In this document: positions 1 to 8,708 of the stretch, one piece after another
Numbering within the stretch: position 1 is the stretch's first letter
How the letters are laid out: each line of letters opens with the position of its first letter
Source of the DNA: Candidatus Heimdallarchaeota archaeon
GTDB taxonomy: Archaea > Asgardarchaeota > Heimdallarchaeia > Hodarchaeales > Hodarchaeaceae
DNA: 58,122 bases
Assembly (NCBI GenBank): GCA_020353515.1
Contig: CP070695.1
Location: 1,928,141-1,986,262 of the forward strand
Direction: 5' to 3'
The notes under the pieces: model-generated
Told to the model about the DNA's origin: nothing
The model's input: only the letters and a program-made list of their open reading frames with translations
Database searches by the model: none
Translations under genes and position numbers: made by a program

Positions 1-2
1 GA

Positions 3-2441
3 CATTTTGCCAGTGATAGTGATTGGGTTGTTGGTGGGGATCTACTTATTAATAATACTACTTTTCTTGATGGTATCTTTGATACGATTGGTTCTATTAA
101 TCTGGTTGTTACTGGTGACCTTGTCATTGGTGGGGGTTCGATTTGGGCAACAGGTGGATTAGATATTAATTCTGTTGGTGAAATATATATCAACCAAAGT
201 GAGATTCGTAATAATCTAATTGTAAATTCAGATATCGAAGCGTTTGGATCTAATGTATCCATCCCTTTCGGTTATACAATTACATTTCTAGATGGTTCAG
301 CAATGTTTCAAAGTATTTTTTTTACAGTTTATCCTATGGATAATTCAAGTCGCTTAGTTCCTGTTGAACTAACCTTCACATCGGATGATCAACAGACTGA
401 AATTTTCTCTGGTGATGGAGAGATTATTGAGGGAATACTTGCGAAGAGCGTAATGAATGTTTCCGGTACTTTTGATGTTATTTGGGATTTAGAGGCACAA
501 TCTTACTTATTTATGGAATATTATTCTTCTCTAAGTATGATAACCTCCTTAAATTTGACGATTATTTTTGATTATGATTCTGACCTTAATACCAATGGGA
601 TCCACGATTTCAAAGAAGATTCTGATGAAGATACACTGATAGACGGGTATGAGATATATCAATACGGAACTGACCCACAAAACAATGATACGGACTCAGA
701 TCTCATACCTGATGGATGGGAAGTCACCATGAATACCAATGCGTTAGTTGATGATGCGACTGAAGATCCTGACGATGATACTTTGGAGAACTATCAAGAA
801 TTTCTGTTTGGGACTGATCCGCATAGTCAGGATACGGATAGTGATGAGATGCCTGATTCGTGGGAATATCTGATGAATTTAGATGGAAACTTCAATGATT
901 CTGCACTGGATAAAGATTTTGATGGCATGCCCAATCTTTGGGAGTTTCAAATGGGTCTTAATGCCACATTTGACGATTCCACTCAGGATAAAGATATTGA
1001 TGGGATGCCCAATCTCTGGGAATATCAGAATGATTTGAACGCGACTCGTGATGATTCAGCGGAGGATCCTGATTCAGATACCTTAACTAATCTGCAAGAA
1101 TATTCTTTTGGGACTCTCGCTCATGATTCTGATACTGATGATGATCTCATGCCTGATGGCTGGGAATTCTCAATGGGCCTCAATGGCAATGTTGATGACG
1201 CGGCGTCAGACAAGGATATCGATGGTCTTCCGAATCTTTGGGAATATCAGAATGGATTAAATGCCACATTTAATGATTCTGGAGAGGATCCTGATCTTGA
1301 CAATTTAACCAATTTAGAGGAGTATGCATTCAATACAGCTCCCTTCGATAACGATACCGATAATGATCTCATGCCTGATGGCTGGGAACATGAGATGAGG
1401 CTTGATGGTAATTTCAATGATGCTGCTGCTGATAAAGATGGCGATGGGATGCCGAATCTTTGGGAATATCAGATGGGTCTTAATGCTACAAGTGATGATG
1501 CTGCTGCTGATAAAGATGGTGATGGTATGACTAATCTTTGGGAATATCAGAATGGGCTTGATGCCAGCTATGATGATTCTAGTGAAGATCCTGATAACGA
1601 TGGACTAAGCAACTTTCAGGAATTTTTGTTTGGTACAGACCTACATGACAATGATACCGATGATGATCTTATGCTTGATGGGTGGGAATATGAGATGGGG
1701 CTCAATGGTACCAGTAATGATGCTGCTGCTGATAAAGATGGTGATGGGATGCCCAATTTCTGGGAGTATCTGATGGGTCTTGACGCTACTAGCGATGATG
1801 CTGCTTCTGATAAGGATGGCGATGGGATGCCCAATTTCTGGGAGTATCAGATGGGTCTTGACGCTACTAGCGATGATGCTGCTGCTGATAAAGATGGTGA
1901 TGGGATGCCCAATCTCTGGGAGTATCAGATGGGACTTCAGGCCGATACCGATGATGCTCAAGCTGATAAAGATAATGATGGGATGCCCAATCTGTGGGAA
2001 TACCAAAATGCCTTTGACGCAACCACGGATGATTCTCAAGGGGATCCTGATCAAGATGGTCTTGTCAATTTAATAGAATATAATTTTGGGACTGATCCAC
2101 GTGATCCTGACACTGATGATGATAGCATGCCTGACAAATGGGAGTACGACAATAATCTAAAGGGAAATGAAGATGATGCTGCTGAAGATCCTGATAGTGA
2201 TGGGTTATCAAATCTTGAAGAATTTGAAATAGGGACTGATCCGAATGATTCTGACACTGACAATGATGGAGCTAACGATAAGGCTGATCCTCATCCTCTC
2301 GAAGCGCGACCTGATGACACTATTCGAGGTAACCCCCTTCTCTCTATTATCGGTATTGTCTCATCTTCAGTTCTCTTGGTAGTTACTCTCGCTCTCGTTG
2401 GGAATAAAATCAGATCCATAAGGAAAGCTGGGAGAGAATAA
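3..2441 (+). CDS. Surface protein with tandem TSP3-like Ca2+-binding repeats and C-terminal membrane anchor (5' truncated)
   Basis: The frame is open from the first bases of the window, so the ATG at 303 is internal and the true start lies upstream; 812 residues are visible. Residues 1-100 are Gly/Asn/Ile-rich with a beta-helix look. Residues of about 195-760 hold 15 copies of a W-E-[YFHV] unit alternating with Asp-rich DxDxDxxxD loops such as DKDGDGMPNLWEY and DTDSDLIPDGWE, the pattern of thrombospondin type-3/EF-like calcium-binding repeats in prokaryotic surface proteins. One hydrophobic helix near the C terminus, followed by Arg/Lys (KIRSIRKAGRE), should anchor it with the repeats outside. 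The stop overlaps the next start (TAATG), so the two are translationally coupled. A stalk or adhesin role is inference. Confidence 0.85.
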   Translation, partial: HFASDSDWVVGGDLLINNTTFLDGIFDTIGSINLVVTGDLVIGGGSIWATGGLDINSVGEIYINQSEIRNNLIVNSDIEAFGSNVSIPFGYTITFLDGSAMFQSIFFTVYPMDNSSRLVPVELTFTSDDQQTEIFSGDGEIIEGILAKSVMNVSGTFDVIWDLEAQSYLFMEYYSSLSMITSLNLTIIFDYDSDLNTNGIHDFKEDSDEDTLIDGYEIYQYGTDPQNNDTDSDLIPDGWEVTMNTNALVDDATEDPDDDTLENYQEFLFGTDPHSQDTDSDEMPDSWEYLMNLDGNFNDSALDKDFDGMPNLWEFQMGLNATFDDSTQDKDIDGMPNLWEYQNDLNATRDDSAEDPDSDTLTNLQEYSFGTLAHDSDTDDDLMPDGWEFSMGLNGNVDDAASDKDIDGLPNLWEYQNGLNATFNDSGEDPDLDNLTNLEEYAFNTAPFDNDTDNDLMPDGWEHEMRLDGNFNDAAADKDGDGMPNLWEYQMGLNATSDDAAADKDGDGMTNLWEYQNGLDASYDDSSEDPDNDGLSNFQEFLFGTDLHDNDTDDDLMLDGWEYEMGLNGTSNDAAADKDGDGMPNFWEYLMGLDATSDDAASDKDGDGMPNFWEYQMGLDATSDDAAADKDGDGMPNLWEYQMGLQADTDDAQADKDNDGMPNLWEYQNAFDATTDDSQGDPDQDGLVNLIEYNFGTDPRDPDTDDDSMPDKWEYDNNLKGNEDDAAEDPDSDGLSNLEEFEIGTDPNDSDTDNDGANDKADPHPLEARPDDTIRGNPLLSIIGIVSSSVLLVVTLALVGNKIRSIRKAGRE
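600..2290 (+). repeat. Tandem repeat tract coding for the Asp-rich WEY repeats
   Basis: The protein repeat has a short unit of 26 residues (78 bp) and a longer unit of about 48 residues carrying an extra FGTDPxxxDTD segment. The bases starting GATGGGATGCCCAATTTCTG at 1743 recur 78 bp later at 1821 with almost no change, and similar copies begin near 1899 and 1977. Conservation at silent positions shows that part of the array expanded recently by duplication. Confidence 0.85.
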
Positions 2442-3691
2442 TGATGTTCACTGAAGCTGAAAGAGGGAGACATAACATCTTTTCTTTCACTTTCCGTGCT
2501 ATTTCTGCTTTTACCTCAGTTACTCTCAGTGTTCTCTACATTAGCCTGAACTTCTATTATTATTTAGCACCAAAAGATTTTGCGATTTACCAAGCTACTA
2601 ATTTCCCTTACCAACTGACTCTTTGGATCACCCTCTTAAGTCTTGTATTAATGGTATTTTTCCTTTTAGTGACCGTTCTCAATATCAAACTCTTTACAAT
2701 GGACCCTGAAGAATACCGTTCAAGTGTCAGTGAATCCTCTTGGTTGGCTTCTATCTGGGTAATTGCATTATTTCTCACGATTTTTCTATTCATAATTATC
2801 AATGATGATTCAATGTTTTGGCTCTCGTTAATTCTAGGAATCTTTATTCTCGTTGGGCTTCTCATTTTCGTCATTCAATCATTCCAAGGTATCGAAGAAA
2901 AAGCCTATGCTCTTTCTTCTGCTATATTCAAGCGTAATTATCCTATAAATACAGAACGTCCTTCCGAAACAACAATAAAGAGGCGAATACTCTTCTTAGA
3001 TGGATTAGATTATGACTATCTCATAACCAAAGATCACATCATCCTACTAATTGCAGGAGCTATTTTCCTTGCCCTTCAGGGGATTTCTGCCTTTCCATTC
3101 ATTGAGGAGGCGTTTAAAACATTTGTGCCGTTACTTCGCGATCTATTGGCCCAAATTCAATTAGGCTGGCTAGTAGACTTGGTGCTTGTTCCTATCTTTC
3201 ACTTAATTCTAGCAATTGCTTCCTTCATTTCAATTCCCTTCACAGTTTACTTCGATCCTGAACTTCTTGAAGTTTTATCAAAGGTTGTTTCAATGTTCAG
3301 CTCTCTTTTTGTGCTATTTCTTTTTCTAACCCCAGTTACCCGAGAAACTGTTCAAGTATGGCGGGAAGAAATGGATACAGCCCAAGGCGCGGTAGAAACG
3401 TTTAAAGGAAGAATTGCGCGAAATCGATTGTATCACTTGACGAAAAGTGGAGCCTTCTATTTATATTGTTTTGGACGAGTGACCTATTCATTTTTAATGG
3501 GATTTCTCCTCATTCTACAAATGGATTCTGGATCTTCAATAAACGAATATGTTGAAATTATTCTTTTTGTTCTTGTTGCTTTCTATATGATCGAACGCGG
3601 ATTTAGTAGAACTATTTTTAGAACAAAAGGATTGGAAGGTTATGATAGCAAAGATAAAGGAGGGGGCTCCCGATGGAGTGAGGATCAATGA
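2441..3691 (+). CDS. Polytopic membrane protein, unknown family
   Basis: The 416-residue protein starts at ATG in a TAATG overlap with the surface-protein gene, so the two are co-translated. About nine hydrophobic segments are visible, roughly at residues 12-35, 55-80, 100-120, 125-147, 197-217, 240-270, 280-300, 345-365 and 375-395. A charged stretch (REEMDTAQGAVETFKGRIARNR) separates the last two groups, and the C terminus is hydrophilic. I do not recognise the family and see no catalytic motif. The coupling suggests that it assembles, exports or anchors the repeat protein, which is inference. Confidence 0.75.
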   Translation: MMFTEAERGRHNIFSFTFRAISAFTSVTLSVLYISLNFYYYLAPKDFAIYQATNFPYQLTLWITLLSLVLMVFFLLVTVLNIKLFTMDPEEYRSSVSESSWLASIWVIALFLTIFLFIIINDDSMFWLSLILGIFILVGLLIFVIQSFQGIEEKAYALSSAIFKRNYPINTERPSETTIKRRILFLDGLDYDYLITKDHIILLIAGAIFLALQGISAFPFIEEAFKTFVPLLRDLLAQIQLGWLVDLVLVPIFHLILAIASFISIPFTVYFDPELLEVLSKVVSMFSSLFVLFLFLTPVTRETVQVWREEMDTAQGAVETFKGRIARNRLYHLTKSGAFYLYCFGRVTYSFLMGFLLILQMDSGSSINEYVEIILFVLVAFYMIERGFSRTIFRTKGLEGYDSKDKGGGSRWSEDQ

Positions 3692-4096
3692 CCCAATTTA
3701 GACTCCTCATTCCCTACTTTCAACAATTGTCCCCTCACACATAACTTTCTTTCTATTATTTTGATTTCAGATGTTTTCTGAGTATATTTTTCATGTGATT
3801 GCTGTCTTTCACAAATACTGATTGGGGCTTTAATACTGGAAGAAATTACAATAAAACCATTTCGTTTGTCTAAAAACATGAGTGTATGTATTCAAAATCA
3901 GAAATTCACTGTAATTTTGGAAAGGGTGCAGGGTGAGGAAATTCTATACCCTGATCAACTCGACCGATTAATTGGGAAGCTTTTGATATTGAAAGACACT
4001 ATAACACTTAAATCGTGCGATAAATTGACATTAAATTATTTAGACCTAAGGATTAATTGTTAAGAACGATTTAGTATCTATAACCGATCTTTCTAA
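3692..4096. other. Intergenic stretch with one doubtful small ORF
   Basis: This gap separates the membrane-protein gene from a convergent gene on the minus strand. A plus-strand frame at 3866-4063 (TTG start; an internal ATG at 3878) would encode 65 residues or fewer, including FTVILERVQGEEILYPDQ, which looks protein-like. It has no ribosome binding site and no family I know. A minus-strand frame at 3685-3879 overlaps it and looks less likely. Neither is called as a gene. Confidence 0.3.
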
Positions 4097-4978
4097 TTAA
4101 ATTTCATCTTTATGGATAAGTATTCCTCCACACATTGGACAGGTGGCCATTTTCGCTGCTTTCATATCAAGAAAACATTTTTCACATACAAATCGGGAAC
4201 ATTGCTGACATTGATAAGCAATATCAGTAGCAGGGTGTTGTTCGTTATCCACTTGACAGAAAAACGGTGTTCCAAGCGCCTTACTAAAAGGTTTCTTTGG
4301 AGGAGTAAAAATAGTAAGAGGTTTCTTAAGCTTTACTTTTTTAGACCAAATAATTAATATTCCCAACCCAAAGATGATGATTAGTAGGATTATCATGATT
4401 AATCCTAGAATATCAGAATAATCGATCTGGCTTTCGGGTACTATAGGGGGGAAGTCAACTATCCCCCTATGAAATATTAAATAAACTTGGGCTTGTATTG
4501 GGGAATTGCCCCCTATTGGATTATTACAATCATACCATCGATCAGTTGTAGAGTTACACCACCAACTTGTGTTTACATGTCCGAGATAATCATTTTTGGC
4601 CTCAACATACTCTTCGTCAGATTCCCAAACCTCGATTCTGATTGATAACTGTGAACAATTTCCAGAAAATACGATCCAGTCCAATTGAACCTCATCGCCG
4701 TCATTGACACTTCGAAACATATAACCCGTTTTTGCGGGATTATTGTTGATGAAGACTTTTACATAAATCTCTCCTGCTCCACGATCTCGATCTTCAATTA
4801 TTTTTATGCGATCTATCTCTAAAGTTATTTCTTGTTCTTCCTGACAAGAAGCCTTTTTCTGAATAGGAAAATATAATAATATTAACACTGTTATTAAAAT
4901 GGTACGAGTGAATCTGATTTGGTTTGTACATAATTGATTATAAAACAAGTAGAAGTTTTTTCGAAGTAAATTCTTCAA
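4097..4978 (-). CDS. Membrane protein with extracytoplasmic domain and C-terminal zinc finger
   Basis: I place the start at TTG 4978 because GAGGG lies 6 bases upstream; a TTG 33 bases earlier has no such site. An N-terminal hydrophobic segment (TILITVLILLYFP) ends near a Cys and acts as a signal or anchor. Next comes a beta-rich domain of about 140 residues that could be C2-like (RIEVWESDEEYVEAKNDYLG), then a second membrane helix (ILGLIMIILLIIIFGLGILI). The cytoplasmic tail has CQVDNEQH, CQQC, CEKC and CPMC, a B-box/RING-like arrangement of Cys pairs. The next gene upstream on this strand is also a zinc-finger protein. Function unknown; a membrane sensor or scaffold is a guess. Confidence 0.7.
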   Translation of the reverse strand: MKNLLRKNFYLFYNQLCTNQIRFTRTILITVLILLYFPIQKKASCQEEQEITLEIDRIKIIEDRDRGAGEIYVKVFINNNPAKTGYMFRSVNDGDEVQLDWIVFSGNCSQLSIRIEVWESDEEYVEAKNDYLGHVNTSWWCNSTTDRWYDCNNPIGGNSPIQAQVYLIFHRGIVDFPPIVPESQIDYSDILGLIMIILLIIIFGLGILIIWSKKVKLKKPLTIFTPPKKPFSKALGTPFFCQVDNEQHPATDIAYQCQQCSRFVCEKCFLDMKAAKMATCPMCGGILIHKDEI

Positions 4979-5061
4979 GGTAATCCCTCTTTTTATTTTT
5001 GCAAAGGTCAAAGTGAAAGAGAGCCAATGCGATTTTTTTTTGAAAAATCTTCAGGAATTGA

Positions 5062-5217
5062 TTATTTGATTCTAGTGTGGTTTCTTACATTTACTCCACA
5101 AAGCTTGCATTTACCTCCAAATTTGAAGCATTTTCCGCACACGATCCCTCCTCTCGGACATTTGAAGTAATGAACCATAAATCCATTTGAACGACTGCAA
5201 TTATCACATCTCACCAC
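5062..5217 (-). CDS. Small zinc-finger protein (51 aa)
   Basis: Starting at GTG 5217, the frame has GAGGTG 6 bases upstream, a strong ribosome binding site. The product contains RCDNC, a lone KCP, VCGKC and KCKLC, giving seven Cys in a chain of 51 residues plus several His. This spacing fits one or two structural zinc sites of zinc-ribbon type. It ends at TAA 5062-5064. It lies just upstream of, and on the same strand as, the zinc-finger membrane protein, so the two may be co-expressed. No specific family is assigned. Confidence 0.6.
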   Translation of the reverse strand: MVRCDNCSRSNGFMVHYFKCPRGGIVCGKCFKFGGKCKLCGVNVRNHTRIK

Positions 5218-5350
5218 TTGAAACACCTCTCTCGATATTTTCTAATTCAAATATTACATACCTTAAAAATTTAATCCGTTGTTGAAAGATCAGACGCTAG
5301 GACTCATTAAATCACTGATTAAAAGAGAGAAAAAAATAAGGAAAAAGAAG

Positions 5351-5869
5351 TTAGAGAGTATCGATCAGTTCAGGCCGATAAGAAATAACGAGTGCTTTCG
5401 CTAAGCATTGGTCTGCTAGGGGTAACAGACTATTGTATACATCAACACATTTGAATTCCTCAATATCCTCTCCTAATTCCAAAACTTCTTCTTGAATTTT
5501 GTATTTCTTCCCATTTTTACTAGATACAATCACTGAATTGTTTTTATGACTTAATTTTGATTCTTTACAAATGATTCTTTGTAATAGTAGTTTTGCCTTC
5601 GTTTCAGCGTCCTTTCTTTTTCTCTCTTTCTCATTTTCAAAAATAAGGGAACCTCGAAAAGAAAAAGCCAACTGTGGTCTATGACCGTTGATCCGGATTA
5701 ATTCTTTGCATAATTTACGGTTTTTATGTAAAACTATGGTATAAACTGTGTCATTTATGATGTAGGTAAATTTTATTTTGTTTTGATTTACATTCTCTAT
5801 TGTTAGTTTCTTTGGGTCGAGTTTGTTCCAGGAGCGTTTGAAAAAATAAAGATGTGAAGAATTGTTCAC
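5351..5869 (-). CDS. Hypothetical protein, second gene of a two-gene unit
   Basis: The 172-residue protein starts at GTG 5869, with GAGGTGG about 8 bases upstream inside the end of the preceding gene, which stops 3 bases before this start. The sequence is basic in its middle (NEKERKRKDAETKAKLLLQRI) and acidic near the C terminus (VLELGEDIEEF). There is no signal peptide, membrane segment or metal motif. I do not recognise the family. Tight spacing with the 98-residue gene implies that the two products work together. Confidence 0.6.
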   Translation of the reverse strand: MNNSSHLYFFKRSWNKLDPKKLTIENVNQNKIKFTYIINDTVYTIVLHKNRKLCKELIRINGHRPQLAFSFRGSLIFENEKERKRKDAETKAKLLLQRIICKESKLSHKNNSVIVSSKNGKKYKIQEEVLELGEDIEEFKCVDVYNSLLPLADQCLAKALVISYRPELIDTL

Positions 5870-5872
5870 TCT

Positions 5873-6169
5873 TTATCCACCTCTTACTGGAGGGAAGACT
5901 AGGATCTCAATTGGTTTGCTATACAGGAATGGCAGGGTATCTTTTGGGGTATATACGCCTTTTTCACTCTCTGGTATGTATATAAAATTCCCTTGTTTTT
6001 GTTCTACTCTCAAAATAGTGTACGCCCGTTTTACGGGAACTGTTACCCCAGTATCTCCCACCTTGTTCAATTTTCGTATTGTTATGTAGGATTTCACGAT
6101 TTTTACACCTACTCCGCGCTTCCGCGGCTGAAACTGAGATGTAAAAATCCTGCTGACTTTGTCTGACAT
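5873..6169 (-). CDS. Hypothetical basic protein, first gene of a two-gene unit
   Basis: The 98-residue protein starts at ATG 6169 behind AAAGAGGAA, a usable ribosome binding site. The sequence is beta-rich and basic (QFQPRKRGVGVKIVKSYITIRKL, broken here only by context; later VTVPVKRAYTILRVEQ) and ends in PPVRGG. No catalytic motif or membrane segment is visible. It is followed within 3 bases by the 172-residue gene and precedes a VapBC module downstream of nothing else on this strand, so it may belong to an accessory pocket. Family unknown. Confidence 0.5.
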   Translation of the reverse strand: MSDKVSRIFTSQFQPRKRGVGVKIVKSYITIRKLNKVGDTGVTVPVKRAYTILRVEQKQGNFIYIPESEKGVYTPKDTLPFLYSKPIEILVFPPVRGG

Positions 6170-6276
6170 TTCCTCTTTTTAAACCTTAGCATAATGGATA
6201 TGGAAGAAAACCGCTTTGTTTAATCAAAATAAACTAAAATTCTCTAGGAAGGAAGTTCCTTTACACGTGTCAGAAC

Positions 6277-6765
6277 TTAAGATAGTTCACTCTCAATGCG
6301 TTGGATCATAGCAGATTCGTTCTCTGGCTTATAAACTTCAAGATCCAACTCGCTTGCAATGTTTGTGATGTATTTATCTCCCGAACAAAAATAGTTTGCC
6401 TTGAGTCTCTTGCTGCTGGATATTTGGATCGCATCAACAATATAAAGGCGGTGTTTAAGGACGAAAGTCCAACTATCCATTTGCAATGAGCTTAGGGTAG
6501 GGAGGATGACTAGTTGATTGATCCTCAGTAATCGTAAAGTTTCATCGACAAATTTTGCCATCATTTTGTTAAAGGCCTCTTGATCGACCCAGTTTCGTCT
6601 CAAATATTGATCAAATACACCTAATACCTCTCCAACATTCAGAAGATTTAATGCAAGGGTAAAGTATCCTTGACTTGCTCGATCAAACAGAAAATCTGCA
6701 AAAGAGGTCCCTTCTTCTTGGATATATCGTTTCACAATTATTGAGCTATCCAGATAGATTAGCAT
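6277..6765 (-). CDS. vapC: PIN-domain RNase, VapC-type toxin
   Basis: The 162-residue length is typical of a single PIN domain. The acidic metal-binding residues are in place: D6 in YLDSSIIVKRY, E46 in NLLNVGEVLG, D111 in IVDAIQISSSKRL and D130 in FCSGDKYI. VapC toxins use such Mg2+ sites to cleave RNA, often tRNA. The start overlaps the end of the upstream antitoxin gene by 20 bases, the standard VapBC order, so the partner should neutralise it. The RNA target cannot be read from the sequence. Confidence 0.85.
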   Translation of the reverse strand: MLIYLDSSIIVKRYIQEEGTSFADFLFDRASQGYFTLALNLLNVGEVLGVFDQYLRRNWVDQEAFNKMMAKFVDETLRLLRINQLVILPTLSSLQMDSWTFVLKHRLYIVDAIQISSSKRLKANYFCSGDKYITNIASELDLEVYKPENESAMIQRIESELS

Positions 6766-7033
6766 GGGAATTTCTCATCTCTCGGATTATTCTTTCTGCA
6801 GGAATGGGCATTGTTGGTCTTTCCTGTTTGATTTGCTCTAATGAAAATGTTTGAACATCTGTGGGTTGAAGTAATTTTCTTAGATTATCTTCAAAGTTAA
6901 TTAAGGTGTTGTCGTCAATTATTTTGTTCAGTTCGCTGCTTAGAGCTCTCATCGTACCACTGGAACGATATACCTGATCTTTAAACTTTTCCCAAGACTT
7001 TTTCTCGGTATAAAAGCTTACTTTTTCAGTCAA
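6746..7033 (-). CDS. vapB: VapB-type antitoxin
   Basis: The 95-residue protein lies directly upstream of the PIN toxin gene and overlaps it by 20 bases. The N-terminal part (KVSFYTEKKSWEKFKDQVYRSSGTMRALSSELN) resembles a ribbon-helix-helix DNA-binding domain. The C-terminal Pro/Gln/Arg-rich tail would wrap the toxin. A ribosome binding site-like GAGGTGA lies about 4-8 bases upstream of the ATG. The assignment rests on position and size more than on clear family motifs. Confidence 0.7.
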   Translation of the reverse strand: MTEKVSFYTEKKSWEKFKDQVYRSSGTMRALSSELNKIIDDNTLINFEDNLRKLLQPTDVQTFSLEQIKQERPTMPIPAERIIREMRNSHANLSG

Positions 7034-7136
7034 TCATTTCACCTCTTTGACTCTTTAGTACTAAACTGGTATTAACGAATAAAAATTTTTCCATTCTTAA
7101 TATGATTTATCATTACCATAAAAAAAAGAGATGTTG

Positions 7137-7838
7137 TCACAGATAGGAATCCGAGACGATCTGGCCATCTTCCATCTTTATTAAACGCATTCCTGAGGTG
7201 AGGAATTCGTCGTCGTGGGTCACACAAATAATGGTTTTTCCCTGTGTCCGATTGAGCGTCAATAAAAGGTTCATGATTTCTTGTCCTATTGTGGAATCGA
7301 GATCCCCTGTGGGTTCATCCGCTAGAATAATGACAGGATCGTTTGCCAGCGCCCGTGCAATCCCGACTCGCTGTTTCTCTCCTCCTGAAAGTTCGTGAGG
7401 TAGATGATGTTTGCGTTTCTCTAAGTTGACAAGCGTTAACAGCTCTAAAGCTCGTTGCTCACGATATTTACGTTTGACCCCGCTAATGAGCATGGGTAAT
7501 TCAACATTTTCAAGGGCGCTGAGAACGGGATGAAGATTGAAAAACTGAAATACAAAGCCAAGTTGATGTCGACGAAGCCAAGACAATTCAGGATCGCTCA
7601 GGATCGCTAAGTTGGCCTGTCGAAACCGAACCGCTCCTGATGATGACCGTTCAAGCCCTGCCATGACATTCAATAGAGTGGACTTGCCACTTCCCGAAGG
7701 TCCCATCACGACAATGAACTCTCCATGCTGAATCGTGAGAGTGACATCAGTGAGGGCATCAATCGTATGGTTTCCAATGGTATAGCACTGGTTCACGTTT
7801 TCTAATTCTATTAAGATCTGTTGTGTAGTAAAACTCAT
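7137..7838 (-). CDS. ABC transporter ATP-binding protein (LolD/MacB type)
   Basis: The 233-residue ATPase has the Walker A motif GPSGSGKST, a Q-loop in FVFQFFNLHP, the signature LSGGEKQR, Walker B ILADEPTGDLD and the switch His in ITHDDEF-like VTHDDEF. These mark the subfamily that works with FtsX-type permeases in mechanotransmission, lipoprotein or peptide export. It is the third gene of an operon with the large permease and a second ATPase, starting 2 bases after the stop of the latter. The substrate is unknown. Confidence 0.93.
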   Translation of the reverse strand: MSFTTQQILIELENVNQCYTIGNHTIDALTDVTLTIQHGEFIVVMGPSGSGKSTLLNVMAGLERSSSGAVRFRQANLAILSDPELSWLRRHQLGFVFQFFNLHPVLSALENVELPMLISGVKRKYREQRALELLTLVNLEKRKHHLPHELSGGEKQRVGIARALANDPVIILADEPTGDLDSTIGQEIMNLLLTLNRTQGKTIICVTHDDEFLTSGMRLIKMEDGQIVSDSYL

Positions 7839-7840
7839 GG

Positions 7841-8704
7841 TTAATCATCTCGTACAGGAACAATGGTAGCAACCCCATCTTGGATCTTGATTTTAACATG
7901 GTTTTGAATACCGCCTTGACGCAAGATGTCTTCTGGAATACGTAGGGTACCCTGTTCATCGACAAAAATCACTTCCTCACGCTCCGAACTTGTCTCAGTA
8001 GGATCCACCGCTCGATGTAATCCCACAATCCTACCATCTAAGATACGAAGGGCTTTATCTGTCATCTTGGCAAACCGATTGTCATGGGTAACTACGATAA
8101 AGGTCTTTCCGTGTTGTTTATTCAGTAATTTGAAGTATTCAATAATTTTAAACGTTGTTACACTATCTAACTCACCTGTTGGTTCATCAGCAAGCACAAT
8201 CGTGGGATCATTAGCTAGAGCGACTGCAATCCCCGTCCGCTGGGCTTCGCCCCCAGATAGTTGAGAGGGTTTGTGGTTAAGCCGACGTTCTAACCCAACA
8301 TCCTTCAACAATTGTTGTGCACGCTGTTTTTGTTGTTCATGACTCCAACGGCCAGCCAGCTTCATGGGTAACGTCACATTTTTTACAGCTGTCAGATTCC
8401 AGACCAAATTACGTTCGGGTAACTGGTACAGAAATCCCACCTTATGTCTACGGTATAGGGTCAATTGTCGATCCTTCATTTTCGTAATGACATCATCCTC
8501 CAAGATGATATCACCAGTAGAGGGCCTATCAATCCCTCCAATTAGGTTCAACAATGTACTTTTACCAGAGCCACTGGGGCCGATGATCGCAATCAACTCC
8601 CCTTCGTTGGCTGTGAGTTCAATCCCTCGGAGTGCTGGGACTTGGAGTTTACTTTGTTCCTCAACATAAAGTTTTATCACATCATTGCATTCAAGAAATG
8701 CCAT
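7841..8704 (-). CDS. ABC transporter ATP-binding protein with C-terminal AbrB-like tail
   Basis: Residues 1-230 form a canonical ATPase: Walker A GPSGSGKST, signature LSGGEAQR, Walker B VLADEPTGELD and switch His in VTHDNRF. About 50 further residues follow, including VDEQGTLRIPEDILRQGGI and VKIKIQDGVATIVP, which matches the SpoVT/AbrB swapped-hairpin pattern. The other ATPase of this operon lacks the tail. It starts 4 bases after the permease gene stops. The two different ATPases may form a heterodimer on one permease. An extra regulatory or dimerisation role for the tail is inference. Confidence 0.9.
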   Translation of the reverse strand: MAFLECNDVIKLYVEEQSKLQVPALRGIELTANEGELIAIIGPSGSGKSTLLNLIGGIDRPSTGDIILEDDVITKMKDRQLTLYRRHKVGFLYQLPERNLVWNLTAVKNVTLPMKLAGRWSHEQQKQRAQQLLKDVGLERRLNHKPSQLSGGEAQRTGIAVALANDPTIVLADEPTGELDSVTTFKIIEYFKLLNKQHGKTFIVVTHDNRFAKMTDKALRILDGRIVGLHRAVDPTETSSEREEVIFVDEQGTLRIPEDILRQGGIQNHVKIKIQDGVATIVPVRDD

Positions 8705-8708
8705 TTAC

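Noticed and set aside
1616..2473. Minus- and plus-strand frames over the repeat tract (for example 1641-2054)
   Set aside because: Repetitive shadow translations of the Asp-rich repeats, with Ile/Ser-rich composition and no start signals.
3685..3879. Minus-strand 64-codon frame
   Set aside because: Overlaps another weak frame, with no site or motif; it starts inside an AT-rich spacer.
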